Made by a program: the position numbers and the translations under genes
Assembly: GCF_008017825.1 (NCBI RefSeq)
Contig: NZ_VRLS01000026.1
Location: 106,118 to 170,117, forward strand
DNA from: Mesonia sp008017825
GTDB lineage: Bacteria > Bacteroidota > Bacteroidia > Flavobacteriales > Flavobacteriaceae
Length of the DNA: 64,000 nucleotides
Direction of reading: 5' to 3'
Notes under the pieces: generated by a model
The model's input: only the letters and a program-made list of their open reading frames with translations
The model's database searches: none
Told to the model about the DNA's origin: nothing
Part shown: positions 45,064 to 54,218 of the stretch, one piece after another
Layout of the letters: every line of letters begins with the position of its first letter
Position numbering within the stretch: position 1 is the first letter of the stretch

Positions 45064-45576
45064 ATGGAAGAGAAAGTAATTTTAGTCAATGAAAATGATG
45101 AGCAAATTGGCTTGATGGAGAAAATTGAAGCTCATGAAAAAGCACTACTACATCGTGCATTTTCAGTTTTTGTATATAATGACAAGAATGAAGTCATGAT
45201 TCAGCAAAGGGCACTCTCAAAATACCACTCCCCAGGCTTGTGGACCAATACATGTTGTAGCCACCAAAAAGAGGGAGAGACCAATGTAGAGGCAGGGAAA
45301 AGAAGATTAATGGAAGAGATGGGTTTCCAAACCGATCTAAAAGAAGTAACCTCCTTTATTTATAAAGCCCCTTTTGATAATGGCTTAAGCGAACATGAAT
45401 ATGACTACATACTCGTAGGTCATTACAATGAAGAGCCTAAAATTAACCCAGATGAGGTTGCCAGTTGGAAATGGATGAGCTTAGAGGATATCAAAAAGGA
45501 CATGAGTAATAATCCTGAAAAATATACAGCTTGGTTTAAAATTATTTTCGATAAATATTATAATTTCATTTCGTAG
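45064..45576 (+). CDS. idi: Isopentenyl-diphosphate delta-isomerase, type I
   Basis: 170 residues from the ATG at 45064; a TTG at 45055 lies inside the promoter element. The Nudix-fold enzyme interconverts IPP and DMAPP. NTCCSH at 62-67 has the catalytic Cys, 'GETNVEAGKRRLMEEMG' is the Nudix-like metal site, and 'SEHEYDYILVG' contributes the acidic residue. It supplies isoprenoid precursors for quinones and carotenoids. Its TAG stop shares one base with the GTG start of queD. Confidence 0.92.
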   Translation: MEEKVILVNENDEQIGLMEKIEAHEKALLHRAFSVFVYNDKNEVMIQQRALSKYHSPGLWTNTCCSHQKEGETNVEAGKRRLMEEMGFQTDLKEVTSFIYKAPFDNGLSEHEYDYILVGHYNEEPKINPDEVASWKWMSLEDIKKDMSNNPEKYTAWFKIIFDKYYNFIS

Positions 45577-45983
45577 TGGCAGTAACCGTAAGCAGAAAAG
45601 CACATTTTAATGCCGCTCATAGATTGTTTAGAAAAGACTGGAGCGATGAGAAAAACCTAAAGGTTTTTGGTAAATGCAGTTACCCTAATTACCATGGTCA
45701 CAATTATGAACTTATTGTCTCTGTTACAGGAAACATTAATGAAGAGACGGGTTTTGTTATGGACTTGAAGGTATTAAAAGATTTAATTAAAACTGAAATA
45801 GAAGATTATTTAGATCATAAAAATCTCAATGTAGATATTTTAGAATTTAAAAACTTAAATCCTACCGCAGAAAATATCGTAGTTTTTATTTGGCAAAAAT
45901 TAAAATCTAAATTAGAGAATCACTTAAGTTTAGAAGTTGTTTTATACGAAACTCCTCGAAATTTTGTTTCTTATAAAGGATAG
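45576..45983 (+). CDS. queD: 6-carboxytetrahydropterin synthase / PTPS family
   Basis: 135 residues from a GTG at 45576 that overlaps the idi stop by one base, a sign of coupled translation. Zinc ligands are His15 (in 'HFNAAHRL'), His40 and His42 ('NYHGHNYEL'); catalytic Cys34 in 'FGKCSYP'. The family converts dihydroneopterin triphosphate in the queuosine (QueD) or biopterin pathway; with the Cys-containing motif either is possible, and no other queuosine gene is near. Length fits. Confidence 0.8.
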   Translation: MAVTVSRKAHFNAAHRLFRKDWSDEKNLKVFGKCSYPNYHGHNYELIVSVTGNINEETGFVMDLKVLKDLIKTEIEDYLDHKNLNVDILEFKNLNPTAENIVVFIWQKLKSKLENHLSLEVVLYETPRNFVSYKG

Positions 45984-45988
45984 TTCGT

Positions 45989-46969
45989 ATGAAAGAAAAA
46001 GTACTATATCCTTTAAAGTTTAAGCCCATTTTAAAGCCAAAAGTTTGGGGTGGAGAAAAGCTACATACAGTTTTAGCTAAAGATAAAGTAGGTGATAAAA
46101 TAGGAGAGAGTTGGGAAATTAGTGGAGTTGAGGGTGATATTTCTATTGTAGAAAATGGATCTCTAAAAGGTGAGAGTCTTCAACAACTAATTAAAACTTA
46201 CAAAGAAAAGCTCGTTGGAAATAACATTTACCGCAAGTTTAAAGATAATTTTCCATTACTAATAAAATTTATTGATGCTAAAGAAAACCTTTCTGTTCAA
46301 GTACATCCTGGGGATGAGATAGCTTCAAAAAGGCACAATTCTTTAGGAAAAACGGAGATGTGGTATATTGTTCAAGCCGATTCTCAAGCAAAAATAGTTA
46401 CTGGGTTTAAAAAAGGGATAAGTAAAGAAGATTATTTATTGCATTTAAAAGAGGAATCTTTAGAAGAGATTTTAAATAAAGAAGTTGTAGAAAGCGGAGA
46501 GACCTTTTTCATTAAAGCAGGTTTAATTCACGCTATTGGTTCTGGAGTTTTATTAGCTGAAATACAGGAAACATCAGATATAACCTATCGTATCTATGAT
46601 TATAATCGAGAAGGAATAGATGGAGAGAAAAGAGACCTTCATACCGATTTAGCTTTAGAAACTATAGATTATGAAAGTAATGATGATTATAAGGTAGAAT
46701 ATACTCCTAAAAAAAACGAACTAACTTCTTTGGTGAACTGTTCTTATTTTACTACTCAGTTGCTCTACATAACAAAACATGATAGTTTTAAGCTATCAAT
46801 AAATGAAGATTGCTTCGTTATCTTAATGTGTGTAGAGGGAGAGGCGCAAATTGAATATGAATTAGGGAAAGAAGAAATTAGATTAGGAGAAAGCCTTTTA
46901 ATTCCGGCAAGTTTGAAGGAAATTGAAATTAAATCTCAAAATTGTAAATTACTTCACGTTACTATGTAG
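45989..46969 (+). CDS. manA: Mannose-6-phosphate isomerase, class I
   Basis: 326 residues, typical of the short type I enzyme. 'FKPILKPKVWGGEKL' opens the protein; metal-site residues lie in 'SVQVHPGDEIA', 'GKTEMWYIV' and 'HAIGSGVLLAEIQETSD'; 'TYRIYDYNR' follows. It converts fructose-6-phosphate and mannose-6-phosphate, feeding surface polysaccharide precursors. It begins six bases after queD, so idi-queD-manA form one operon. Confidence 0.9.
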   Translation: MKEKVLYPLKFKPILKPKVWGGEKLHTVLAKDKVGDKIGESWEISGVEGDISIVENGSLKGESLQQLIKTYKEKLVGNNIYRKFKDNFPLLIKFIDAKENLSVQVHPGDEIASKRHNSLGKTEMWYIVQADSQAKIVTGFKKGISKEDYLLHLKEESLEEILNKEVVESGETFFIKAGLIHAIGSGVLLAEIQETSDITYRIYDYNREGIDGEKRDLHTDLALETIDYESNDDYKVEYTPKKNELTSLVNCSYFTTQLLYITKHDSFKLSINEDCFVILMCVEGEAQIEYELGKEEIRLGESLLIPASLKEIEIKSQNCKLLHVTM

Positions 46970-46978
46970 ATTTTAGTG

Positions 46979-46986
46979 TAATTTTG
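46979..46986 (+). promoter_or_regulatory. -7 promoter element of the 90-residue gene
   Basis: TAATTTTG fits TAnnTTTG, 23 bases before the ATG at 47010. Confidence 0.55.
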
Positions 46987-47009
46987 CTCCATAAAATAAA
47001 CAAATACTT

Positions 47010-47282
47010 ATGGCAAGTAAACAAACGCTTAAAAGAGATGTAAATTACGTAATGGGCGATATTATAGAAGCTGCATTCTTACATCAAATGGTAAATCCAA
47101 AAGAAGATCACTCAAAGTCTGATGCTATCGTAGAAGAAGCAATGGTTTCTTACGATGATTTAATCACTAAAATCAACGATAAGTCGGTAGAAAATAGAGG
47201 TAAACATTTAAGAGCAGTGGGTAAAGAATTAGAAGAAAAAGCGCATAGTCTTGTAAAAGACATTAACGCTCTTAATTCTTAA
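47010..47282 (+). CDS. Small conserved helical protein of unknown function
   Basis: 90 residues, no signal peptide, mostly charged amphipathic helix ('KRDVNYVMGDIIEAAFLHQM', 'AIVEEAMVSYDDLITKIND', 'GKHLRAVGKELEEKAHSL'). I do not recognise the family. It looks like a soluble helical bundle or coiled-coil and is plausibly a real gene because of its own promoter, A-rich leader and codon use. Its end overlaps the gldG stop by 11 bases. Confidence 0.65.
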   Translation: MASKQTLKRDVNYVMGDIIEAAFLHQMVNPKEDHSKSDAIVEEAMVSYDDLITKINDKSVENRGKHLRAVGKELEEKAHSLVKDINALNS

Positions 47283-48942
47283 TATATTTCTTTTTTCTAT
47301 AGGTATTAAAGCCAAAAGCAAAAATACCTAAAACCACAAGTGGTAAAATAATTGTAAAAAGTTGCCAAGAAGTTCTTTCTTGAGCAACTTTTTTTGTGTC
47401 TAAAAATGCCAATTTAATATCTTTTGCTCTTATAGCTAGTAAACCTGTATCATCTAATAAGTAATTGACGGCATTTAGTAAAAATTCTTTATTGCCATAC
47501 GTAGCTCCCGTAAATCTATCGTGACCTAGTGCGACAGGGCCATCTCTATTAAATTCATTTTTAATGACATCACCATCAGAGATCACCAACATTTTTGTGT
47601 TTTCTCCTTTCTCTTTATACTTATCTAGTGAGAAAGGTGAAATTCTATTCTTATAAACAGAGGTAAACTCACCTTCCAGCAACACACCTAAATTTTGTTT
47701 TCCAGCATTATAGCTTTCTTCAATAGGTTTTTTATTTATAATATCTAAGTTCACTAATAAAGGAGTAGCATCTAGTTTAGTTTTAGGAGAGCTATGTAGT
47801 AATATTGTTTTTTTAATATTGTTATTTAGAGTATCAATGTTATTAGCAAAATCAAACTTTACTGCTTCGGTATTTTTTATGATCGTATGTGAATTGTCTG
47901 AAACTGCTAAAGGAGAATAGTACCAAGGGAAAGGATTAAATTGAGTTTCATTGCCTGAGCCTTGAGCTAAAATAATAGGAGCTGAAATAATATCATTTAC
48001 CAATGAGGTGTTAATTCTTATTCCGTATTTAAAGAAAAAGTCATTGAGGTTTAAATCTCTAGGATATGCCAATGCTGCATTATCGTCATTGGTAAACAGA
48101 CTATCTTTTTCTATAGCTGAATTTTCTATAAGCCATAACATTTTCCCGCCTTGCATTAAGTACTGGTCTAGAACTAATTTTTCCTTTTCGGAATACTTTT
48201 GAGTAGGTTTAGCTTCTAAAACCAAATCATATTGCTCTAATTGACGTAGTGTTTTTTGTGGATTACCTTCTACAGAATCTAATGTAAATGGAGCTATATA
48301 ATAATAATCTCTGAGTGTTTTTACGAAGTCTACAATATTCTTTTCGGGTAACTCCCCATTACCACGCATAATGGCAATTTTTTTATCTTTCCCATAAATT
48401 AATCTGCTAAAAGCATCCGCGAAAGCGTATTCTAGATTTTCTACAGAGGTATTTACAATTTGTTCATTAGAGTCACCTATTTTCTTTTTCAATAGATTTA
48501 CTTGAACAGATTTGTCGTCATAATAAGCTACAGCCCATGGGAAAAGTAGGCTCTCACTTATTTTTCCGTTTTCATTTACGTTTAAAGTTTCAGGAGTCAT
48601 TCCTGCTTTATAGAAGTTATTGGCGATGGTTTGAGCATCTATGCCTTCTTCTAAAGGGTTAATGAAATTGAATTTTATTTCTGAATTATAGGCACTAAAT
48701 TCTTCAAGTAAATATCGAGTTTCGTTTTGAAGGCGTTTAAATTCTGAAGGGAAATCTCCTTTTAAAAAGACATCGATAATAATTGGATCTTTTACCTTTT
48801 CTATAATTTCTTTCGAAGGCTGGGAAAGTGTATAGCGTTTATTTTGAGTAAGGTCATACCTATTAAAGTAGATTGTAGCAATAACATTCACTACAATTAA
48901 TACCAAAAGAATTCCAAATATAGATTTTATATTTTTTGTCAT
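47272..48942 (-). CDS. gldG: Gliding-motility ABC transporter auxiliary protein GldG
   Basis: 556 residues. An N-terminal TM helix at about 7-25 and a C-terminal TM helix at about 527-547 flank a large periplasmic domain of the ABC-transporter auxiliary type ('YDLTQNKRYTLSQPSKEI', 'INPLEEG'; a Rossmann-like 'KIAIMRGNGELPEKN'). GldG works with GldF (membrane) and GldA (ATPase), which were identified as gliding genes. The start overlaps the gldF stop by one base. The codons at 48413-48427 carry a palindrome variant read as A-F-A-D-A. Confidence 0.88.
   Translation of the reverse strand: MTKNIKSIFGILLVLIVVNVIATIYFNRYDLTQNKRYTLSQPSKEIIEKVKDPIIIDVFLKGDFPSEFKRLQNETRYLLEEFSAYNSEIKFNFINPLEEGIDAQTIANNFYKAGMTPETLNVNENGKISESLLFPWAVAYYDDKSVQVNLLKKKIGDSNEQIVNTSVENLEYAFADAFSRLIYGKDKKIAIMRGNGELPEKNIVDFVKTLRDYYYIAPFTLDSVEGNPQKTLRQLEQYDLVLEAKPTQKYSEKEKLVLDQYLMQGGKMLWLIENSAIEKDSLFTNDDNAALAYPRDLNLNDFFFKYGIRINTSLVNDIISAPIILAQGSGNETQFNPFPWYYSPLAVSDNSHTIIKNTEAVKFDFANNIDTLNNNIKKTILLHSSPKTKLDATPLLVNLDIINKKPIEESYNAGKQNLGVLLEGEFTSVYKNRISPFSLDKYKEKGENTKMLVISDGDVIKNEFNRDGPVALGHDRFTGATYGNKEFLLNAVNYLLDDTGLLAIRAKDIKLAFLDTKKVAQERTSWQLFTIILPLVVLGIFAFGFNTYRKKKYIKN
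48413..48427. repeat. Palindrome variant in gldG
   Basis: GCATCCGCGAAAGCG, an imperfect copy of CGCTTCCGCGGAAGCG; in frame it gives A-F-A-D-A in the GldG periplasmic domain. Confidence 0.5.
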
Positions 48943-49673
48943 TACTTGTTTTCTTTTTCTAGGTTAAACTTGGTCAAACTTAAAAACAAAAAAATGATGC
49001 TTATAAAATAAATAAGATCCCTAGTATCGATAACTCCACGGCTTATGCTTTTATAATGATAACTAAGACCTAAGTATTCTATGCCATAAGTTTCTGAATT
49101 AAAAATAGTTAAGTTTGATATTCCGTCAAAAGCAAAGTAGAGTAAAAAACAAAGTAAAACTGCCAGTATAAAAGAGACAATTTGATTTTCAGTTAAACTA
49201 GAAGCGAATATACCTATAGAGGTGTAGGTGGCACTTAACAATAATAATCCTGCATAACTACCTATTATAACGCCTAAATCATAATTACCGGGCGTACTTC
49301 CCAATTCGCTAATAGCATACACATATAATAAGGTGGGGATAATTGCTAAGATAGAAAGTGCAAAAGCTCCAAAATATTTACCTAACACTAATTGCCACTT
49401 AGTGATGGGTTGTGTAAGTAGTATTTCTAAAGTTCCTTGTTTTTTCTCTTCAGCAATGCTACGCATAGTAATAGCCGGTATTAGAAATAAAAATACCCAA
49501 GGGGCTAAAAGAAAAAACGGAGATAGGTTAGCAAATCCATTATCTAATATATTAAACTCTCCTGTAAATACCCATAAAAACAATCCGCAAACAATGAGAA
49601 AAATACCAACGACTAAATAGCCAATAGTACTAGAAAAAAATGAGTTTATTTCTTTAAAAAAAATTGCTTTCAT
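48942..49673 (-). CDS. gldF: Gliding-motility ABC transporter permease GldF
   Basis: 243 residues, about six TM helices, ABC-2 type. 'MKAIFFKEINSFFSSTIGYL' and 'IPAITMRSIAEEKKQGTLEI' (followed by LLTQPI) are the GldF/NosY-like signature with the coupling segment. Forms the membrane part of the GldAFG transporter. It is preceded by the monooxygenase gene with four bases between and overlaps gldG by one base. Confidence 0.9.
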   Translation of the reverse strand: MKAIFFKEINSFFSSTIGYLVVGIFLIVCGLFLWVFTGEFNILDNGFANLSPFFLLAPWVFLFLIPAITMRSIAEEKKQGTLEILLTQPITKWQLVLGKYFGAFALSILAIIPTLLYVYAISELGSTPGNYDLGVIIGSYAGLLLLSATYTSIGIFASSLTENQIVSFILAVLLCFLLYFAFDGISNLTIFNSETYGIEYLGLSYHYKSISRGVIDTRDLIYFISIIFLFLSLTKFNLEKENK

Positions 49674-49677
49674 ACGA

Positions 49678-49974
49678 TTAATTTAAACTTACCAGCTTAT
49701 CAACACTCCAGGCTTCTGGCTTAGCATTAAACTTTACTTTTGTATTGGCCCAAACTTCTTTAAATAAAGAAGAATGTCTGTAGTTTTTTAAATCCTCTTC
49801 GCTTTGCCAATAACTATACGTAAAGAAAATAGAAAGATTATTTTTATCTTGATAAAGTTCTAGAAAATCACAACCTTCAAAACCACGTATATATTGTTTT
49901 TTACTATGAAAAAGTGTCAAAAAATTTTCGATTTCTTCTTCTTTAAAAGACATTTTTACAATTCGAACAATCAT
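49678..49974 (-). CDS. ABM-family (antibiotic biosynthesis monooxygenase-like) protein
   Basis: 98 residues, one dimeric alpha/beta barrel domain. 'HSKKQYIRGFEGCDFLELYQD' and 'FFTYSYWQSEEDLKNYRHS' match the ABM family, whose members include quinol monooxygenases and haem-degrading enzymes; many have no known substrate. Its start overlaps the SAM hydrolase stop by four bases. Confidence 0.78.
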   Translation of the reverse strand: MIVRIVKMSFKEEEIENFLTLFHSKKQYIRGFEGCDFLELYQDKNNLSIFFTYSYWQSEEDLKNYRHSSLFKEVWANTKVKFNAKPEAWSVDKLVSLN

Positions 49975-50804
49975 GAAGTAAATTTAATATTTATAGTATC
50001 CATTAATTTTAGTCCAAATAGGGTAGAAGCGCTGCCCACTGTATTTGGGTTACTCTTATAGATAGCAATTTCTATATAATTTGAAGCATTAAAAATAGCT
50101 AATTTTTTTCCTTCCTCCACACGTTGCTCTTTAGGAGAATCAAAATCAATTGCGTGGCTGTAGCTTTCGTGTATTGTAGTAAATGCGGTAGATCTAGCAT
50201 TTAAAGTAAAGGCTCTTCCTTTTCCTACATTTTCAAAAAGCTTTCGTGAAACATTGGTCACAACATTTCCGTAATTATCAATATACATGACGTGACCTAT
50301 GATTTGATCTTGACTATCGTTTATAAACGGATTAAACTTCTTAATTTGTTTAATAGTAGGAATAGATTTACCTATAACATCTAAAGTTCCGCCTCGAGCG
50401 ATATGACAAGCTACTTTTACAAAAACATCTAGCACAGGAAAATTGGTCTCTACCGCATCGTGAATATTAATTTCCACAATTTTTTGTGGTTTAATTTCTG
50501 AAGCGATTAAAGACATAATCCCATTATTGGCACAAATAAAAAAATGATCGTCCAATTGTATAGCAATATGTTTATTTTCTGGAGTAATTTCAGAATCGAC
50601 ACCAATTAAGTGTATGCTACCTTTAGGGAAACTGCTGTATGAATTTTTAATAATGTATGCAGCTTCAGTAATATGAAAAGGAGAAACATCATGAGAGATA
50701 TCAACAATATTTGCACTTTCCAATTCGCTTAGGATAGCACCTTTAACAGCACCTGTAGAAGGGTCTTTAAGCCCAAAATCTGTGGTTAAAGTTATAATCG
50801 CCAT
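49971..50804 (-). CDS. SAM hydroxide adenosyltransferase family protein (DUF62)
   Basis: 277 residues. 'ITLTTDFGLKDPSTGAVKGA' is the family opening with the Asp that holds the ribose; the N-terminal domain is followed by a C-terminal small barrel with 'YIDNYGNVVTNVS' and 'NASNYIEIAI'. The family hydrolyses S-adenosylmethionine to adenosine and methionine, related to the fluorinase and chlorinase enzymes. It is the first gene of the unit SAM hydrolase-ABM-gldF-gldG. Confidence 0.85.
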   Translation of the reverse strand: MAIITLTTDFGLKDPSTGAVKGAILSELESANIVDISHDVSPFHITEAAYIIKNSYSSFPKGSIHLIGVDSEITPENKHIAIQLDDHFFICANNGIMSLIASEIKPQKIVEINIHDAVETNFPVLDVFVKVACHIARGGTLDVIGKSIPTIKQIKKFNPFINDSQDQIIGHVMYIDNYGNVVTNVSRKLFENVGKGRAFTLNARSTAFTTIHESYSHAIDFDSPKEQRVEEGKKLAIFNASNYIEIAIYKSNPNTVGSASTLFGLKLMDTINIKFTS

Positions 50805-50843
50805 AAAGAAATGATGTTAATATATTTTAGTGTGATTTGAAGG

Positions 50844-50861
50844 TATTTTTGTCTAAATTTG
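50844..50861 (+). promoter_or_regulatory. Tandem -7 elements upstream of phoH-type gene
   Basis: TATTTTTG (50844-50851) and TAAATTTG (50854-50861) both fit TAnnTTTG, ten bases apart. They lie about 45-60 bases before the TTG start. Confidence 0.5.
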
Positions 50862-50904
50862 TAATGCGAATTTAATTATAAAAGATTAATAAATACACTT
50901 GCTT

Positions 50905-51858
50905 TTGAACGAACTTGATATTGAACTCTCAGAAATTAATCCAAGAGAATTTTTTGGATTACAAAATGCAAATATAGAGCTACTTAAGAAGTATTTTCCT
51001 AAGTTAAAAATTGTTGCAAGAGGTAATAGAATAAAAGCTTTTGGGGATGAAGAATTACTAGAAGAGTTTGATAAAAGATTTAATATGCTTCTGGAGCATT
51101 TCGGAAAGTATAATAAGCTCGATGAAAATGTTATTGAACGCGTACTTACCAGTGAAAAGAAAGAAGATTATGATACTTCGTCAGAAAGTGGGGAAGTGCT
51201 TGTACATGGAGTAAGCGGTAGATTAATAAAGGCTCAAACAGCTAATCAACGCAAGTTAGTAGAGCTTACCAAAAAAAATGATATGGTTTTTGCTGTGGGT
51301 CCTGCGGGAACAGGTAAGACCTATACAGGGGTGGCACTTGCTGTAAAAGCACTCAAAGAAAAAGAAGTTCGTAAAATTATTTTAACAAGACCAGCCGTAG
51401 AAGCTGGAGAAAATTTAGGATTTCTACCAGGCGATCTCAAAGAAAAGCTAGATCCTTATATGCAGCCTTTATATGATGCATTAAGAGATATGATTCCGCA
51501 CGAAAAGTTAGAAACTTTTATAGAAAAAGGAGTGATACAAATTGCACCCATGGCCTTTATGCGGGGTAGAACTCTAGATAACGCTTTTGTGATTCTAGAT
51601 GAAGCTCAAAATACCACTCACGCTCAAATGAAGATGTTTTTAACCCGTATGGGGAAAAGCGCTAAATTTATTATTACAGGAGATCCTGGGCAAATAGACC
51701 TTCCGCCAAGAAGCATTTCTGGTCTTAAAGAAGCATTATTAGTTTTAAAAGATGTGAAAGGTATTGGTGTCGTTTATTTAGATGACAAAGACGTCATAAG
51801 ACACCGCTTGGTTAAGAAAGTTATAGAGGCATATAAAAAAATAGAAAACGTAGAATAA
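50905..51858 (+). CDS. PhoH-family ATPase
   Basis: 317 residues from the TTG at 50905; another TTG lies at 50899. No ATG is available, and the segment after the start 'NELDIELSEINPREFFG' looks like the genuine N-terminus. Walker A GPAGTGKT is at about 132-139 and Walker B 'FVILDEAQN' around 230; 'TRPAVEAGENLGFLPGD' is the family signature. PhoH proteins are P-loop ATPases associated with RNA metabolism and ribosome maturation. purC begins nine bases after the stop. Confidence 0.85.
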   Translation: MNELDIELSEINPREFFGLQNANIELLKKYFPKLKIVARGNRIKAFGDEELLEEFDKRFNMLLEHFGKYNKLDENVIERVLTSEKKEDYDTSSESGEVLVHGVSGRLIKAQTANQRKLVELTKKNDMVFAVGPAGTGKTYTGVALAVKALKEKEVRKIILTRPAVEAGENLGFLPGDLKEKLDPYMQPLYDALRDMIPHEKLETFIEKGVIQIAPMAFMRGRTLDNAFVILDEAQNTTHAQMKMFLTRMGKSAKFIITGDPGQIDLPPRSISGLKEALLVLKDVKGIGVVYLDDKDVIRHRLVKKVIEAYKKIENVE

Positions 51859-51867
51859 TTTAGATTC

Positions 51868-52818
51868 ATGAGTAATACCCTAACTGAAACCAGTTTTCAA
51901 TTTCCGCAGCAAAAAAGTGTTTATAAAGGAAAAGTAAGAGAAGTATATGAGCTAGATAATGATAAGGTAGTAATGATTGCTACCGATAGACTTTCTGCCT
52001 TTGATGTAGTGATGCCAAAAGGAATTCCATATAAAGGACAAATTCTTAACCAGATAGCCACCAAAATGATGAATGATACCAAAGATATTGTTCCCAATTG
52101 GTTAGAAGCTACTCCAGATCCAAATGTTGCAGTAGGACAAATGTGTGAAACCTTTAAAGTAGAAATGGTCATTCGTGGGTACTTAGCCGGTCACGCAGCA
52201 AGAGAGTATAAAGCTGGAAAAAGAGAATTATGCGGAGTTGCCTTAGCGGAAGGATTAAAAGAAAATGATAAATTACCACAACCCATTATTACTCCTGCCA
52301 CTAAAGCAGAACAAGGGGATCACGATGAAGATATTTCTAGAGAAGATATTTTAAAGAGAAATATCGTATCAGCTGAAGATTATGAGCAATTAGAAAAATA
52401 CACTTATGCTTTATTTCAAAGAGGAAGTGAAATTGCTGCTTCACGCGGATTAATTCTCGTAGATACCAAATATGAATTTGGGAAAACTAAAGAAGGAAAA
52501 ATTGTTTTAATTGACGAAATTCATACGCCAGATTCTTCTCGCTATTTTTATGCTGAAGGTTATGAAGAAAGACAAGAAAAAGGTGAGAAGCAAAAACAAC
52601 TTTCAAAGGAATTTGTGAGACAGTGGCTTATTGAAAATAACTTTCAAGGTTTAAAAGGGCAGACACTACCCGAAATGAGTGATGAGTACATCACTTCTGT
52701 CTCAGATCGGTATATTGAACTTTATGAAAATATCACTGGAGAGAAATTTGTAAAAGCAGATATTTCTAATATTAAAGAAAGAATAGAAAATAACATATTA
52801 GATTATATTTCTAATTAA
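51868..52818 (+). CDS. purC: SAICAR synthetase PurC
   Basis: 316 residues. 'YKGKVREVYELDNDKVVMIA' is the ATP-grasp N-terminal loop; 'RLSAFDVVMPKGIPYKG', 'EMVIRGYLAGHAAREY' and 'LVDTKYEFGK' carry the substrate and metal residues; 'IDEIHTPDSSRYF' completes the site. Catalyses ATP-dependent condensation of CAIR with aspartate in purine synthesis. It overlaps the convergent gene's end by eight bases. Confidence 0.93.
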   Translation: MSNTLTETSFQFPQQKSVYKGKVREVYELDNDKVVMIATDRLSAFDVVMPKGIPYKGQILNQIATKMMNDTKDIVPNWLEATPDPNVAVGQMCETFKVEMVIRGYLAGHAAREYKAGKRELCGVALAEGLKENDKLPQPIITPATKAEQGDHDEDISREDILKRNIVSAEDYEQLEKYTYALFQRGSEIAASRGLILVDTKYEFGKTKEGKIVLIDEIHTPDSSRYFYAEGYEERQEKGEKQKQLSKEFVRQWLIENNFQGLKGQTLPEMSDEYITSVSDRYIELYENITGEKFVKADISNIKERIENNILDYISN

Positions 52819-54112
52819 TTTTTAAGTTATAAATATACCCTAGTCCAAATTCAGTAAAATCGGCCTGTCCTAAATTAGCGTTGATACTTGCAGATAAGTA
52901 TATATTGTGGTTGGGATTAGAGTCAATACTTGTAAAGTAATATTTAACTCCTAATCTCGTAGAAAATAATTTCTTTAGTTTGTACTTAGAGTTATAGTCT
53001 CCTAAAAGCCACCCCTCTGGTATTTCTTGCGGGGTGTCTTTCCAACCTTCATTATATCGCCATTCTATACTATAAGAAGGCTTATATAAATTCACACCTA
53101 TTTGAGTTAAAAATCCTATGTGATTAAGAAGAATCATTTCTCCAGTAATAAAAACACCAAATGCTGAAGCGTTAATAACAGGATGGTTTTTTAATGTTTC
53201 GAATTCTTCTCCCTTTTGAACCAAAGATTCATTATTATTTATATAATCGTAATAATGTTGATAATAATGATAGTGTATACCTGTACCTAATCTATAAGTG
53301 TTATTTATCTTTTTTCCTATTCCTAGTCTAAAAGAAAATACATTTTTTGGATCGTTAAAGCTAGGTGAAAATGTGTTTTCTCCCCAACCTGCTTCAACAT
53401 TGATATAGGTATTTTGTGTTTTCTCAAACGTAAAAAATGATGGTGACTCTTTAATCTCTTTAATTTTTTTAAAGTTTATATTAGCATTCACACTAGTTAA
53501 AAAAGAATTGAAGCCGTTATTGGGTAATCTCTTGTGCCCGTTCGATTGGTGTGCGTAGCCTAACCCTAAACGTATATTGGTTGTTGAGGTTTGAAAAATG
53601 GGGTAGTAGGTGAAAAGTTTAAATGACCAAGTAATATTGGTAGAAACAGCTTTATTAATAGGGTTATTCTTCAGGTCATATTTTTCAGTAAAATAAGAAG
53701 AACCTAAACCTAACATAAGGTTTATTTTTTTTTCATTTAAAGTTAATAAGGGAAATTCAGCGTACGGGAGAATAGAAAATTGATAACCCAAGACATCACG
53801 GTTTCCCATATTACCTAGTCCTATTGCAACTCCTGTTTTAGGATAGTTAAGTCGGTATGCCCATTCTTCTTTATTATTCTTATGGTCTTTTCCTATTCCT
53901 ATAGAAATACCTCTTTGCATATGTATATTAGGGAAATGTAGGTTTGCAGGTATCGTTTTACCTATCAAAACTTCAGATAAAAAGAAATAGTCCGTAGCAG
54001 AATTTTTAATTACTTGTGAGAATATTAATTGAGAGTTCAACAATAGTAAAATACTCAAACTATATAAATTAGTAGATGAACGTAAACCCCATTGAGGTAG
54101 TTTTTTAATCAT
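52811..54112 (-). CDS. PagL-like (acyloxyacyl hydrolase family) outer-membrane barrel
   Basis: 433 residues. Signal peptide with cleavage near 'LIFSQ' (about residue 32). The remainder is strand-rich and aromatic. 'GYAHQSNGHKRLPNNGFNS' matches the lipid A deacylase motif HxSN......PNxG, giving a His and a Ser in register with the PagL His126/Ser128 pair. The PagL Glu at +14 from His is Asn here. It may trim lipid A acyl chains, or be an inactive relative. It is larger than PagL itself, with an N-terminal barrel segment of its own. Confidence 0.6.
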   Translation of the reverse strand: MIKKLPQWGLRSSTNLYSLSILLLLNSQLIFSQVIKNSATDYFFLSEVLIGKTIPANLHFPNIHMQRGISIGIGKDHKNNKEEWAYRLNYPKTGVAIGLGNMGNRDVLGYQFSILPYAEFPLLTLNEKKINLMLGLGSSYFTEKYDLKNNPINKAVSTNITWSFKLFTYYPIFQTSTTNIRLGLGYAHQSNGHKRLPNNGFNSFLTSVNANINFKKIKEIKESPSFFTFEKTQNTYINVEAGWGENTFSPSFNDPKNVFSFRLGIGKKINNTYRLGTGIHYHYYQHYYDYINNNESLVQKGEEFETLKNHPVINASAFGVFITGEMILLNHIGFLTQIGVNLYKPSYSIEWRYNEGWKDTPQEIPEGWLLGDYNSKYKLKKLFSTRLGVKYYFTSIDSNPNHNIYLSASINANLGQADFTEFGLGYIYNLKIN

Positions 54113-54184
54113 AAATAAAGTATAAGTAATAATAGCGACTCTCTTACAGATGTATTTATTCAGCGTAAAGATCTTAAAATAATT

Positions 54185-54215
54185 AAAAAAGCCAAGTTAG
54201 AAACTTGGCTTTTTT
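54185..54215 (-). terminator. Terminator of the frameshifted gene
   Basis: AAAAAAGCCAAGTT pairs with AACTTGGCTTTTTT over 14 bp with a 3-base loop. T runs on both strands; it follows the minus-strand stop at 54219. Confidence 0.9.
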
Positions 54216-54218
54216 ATT

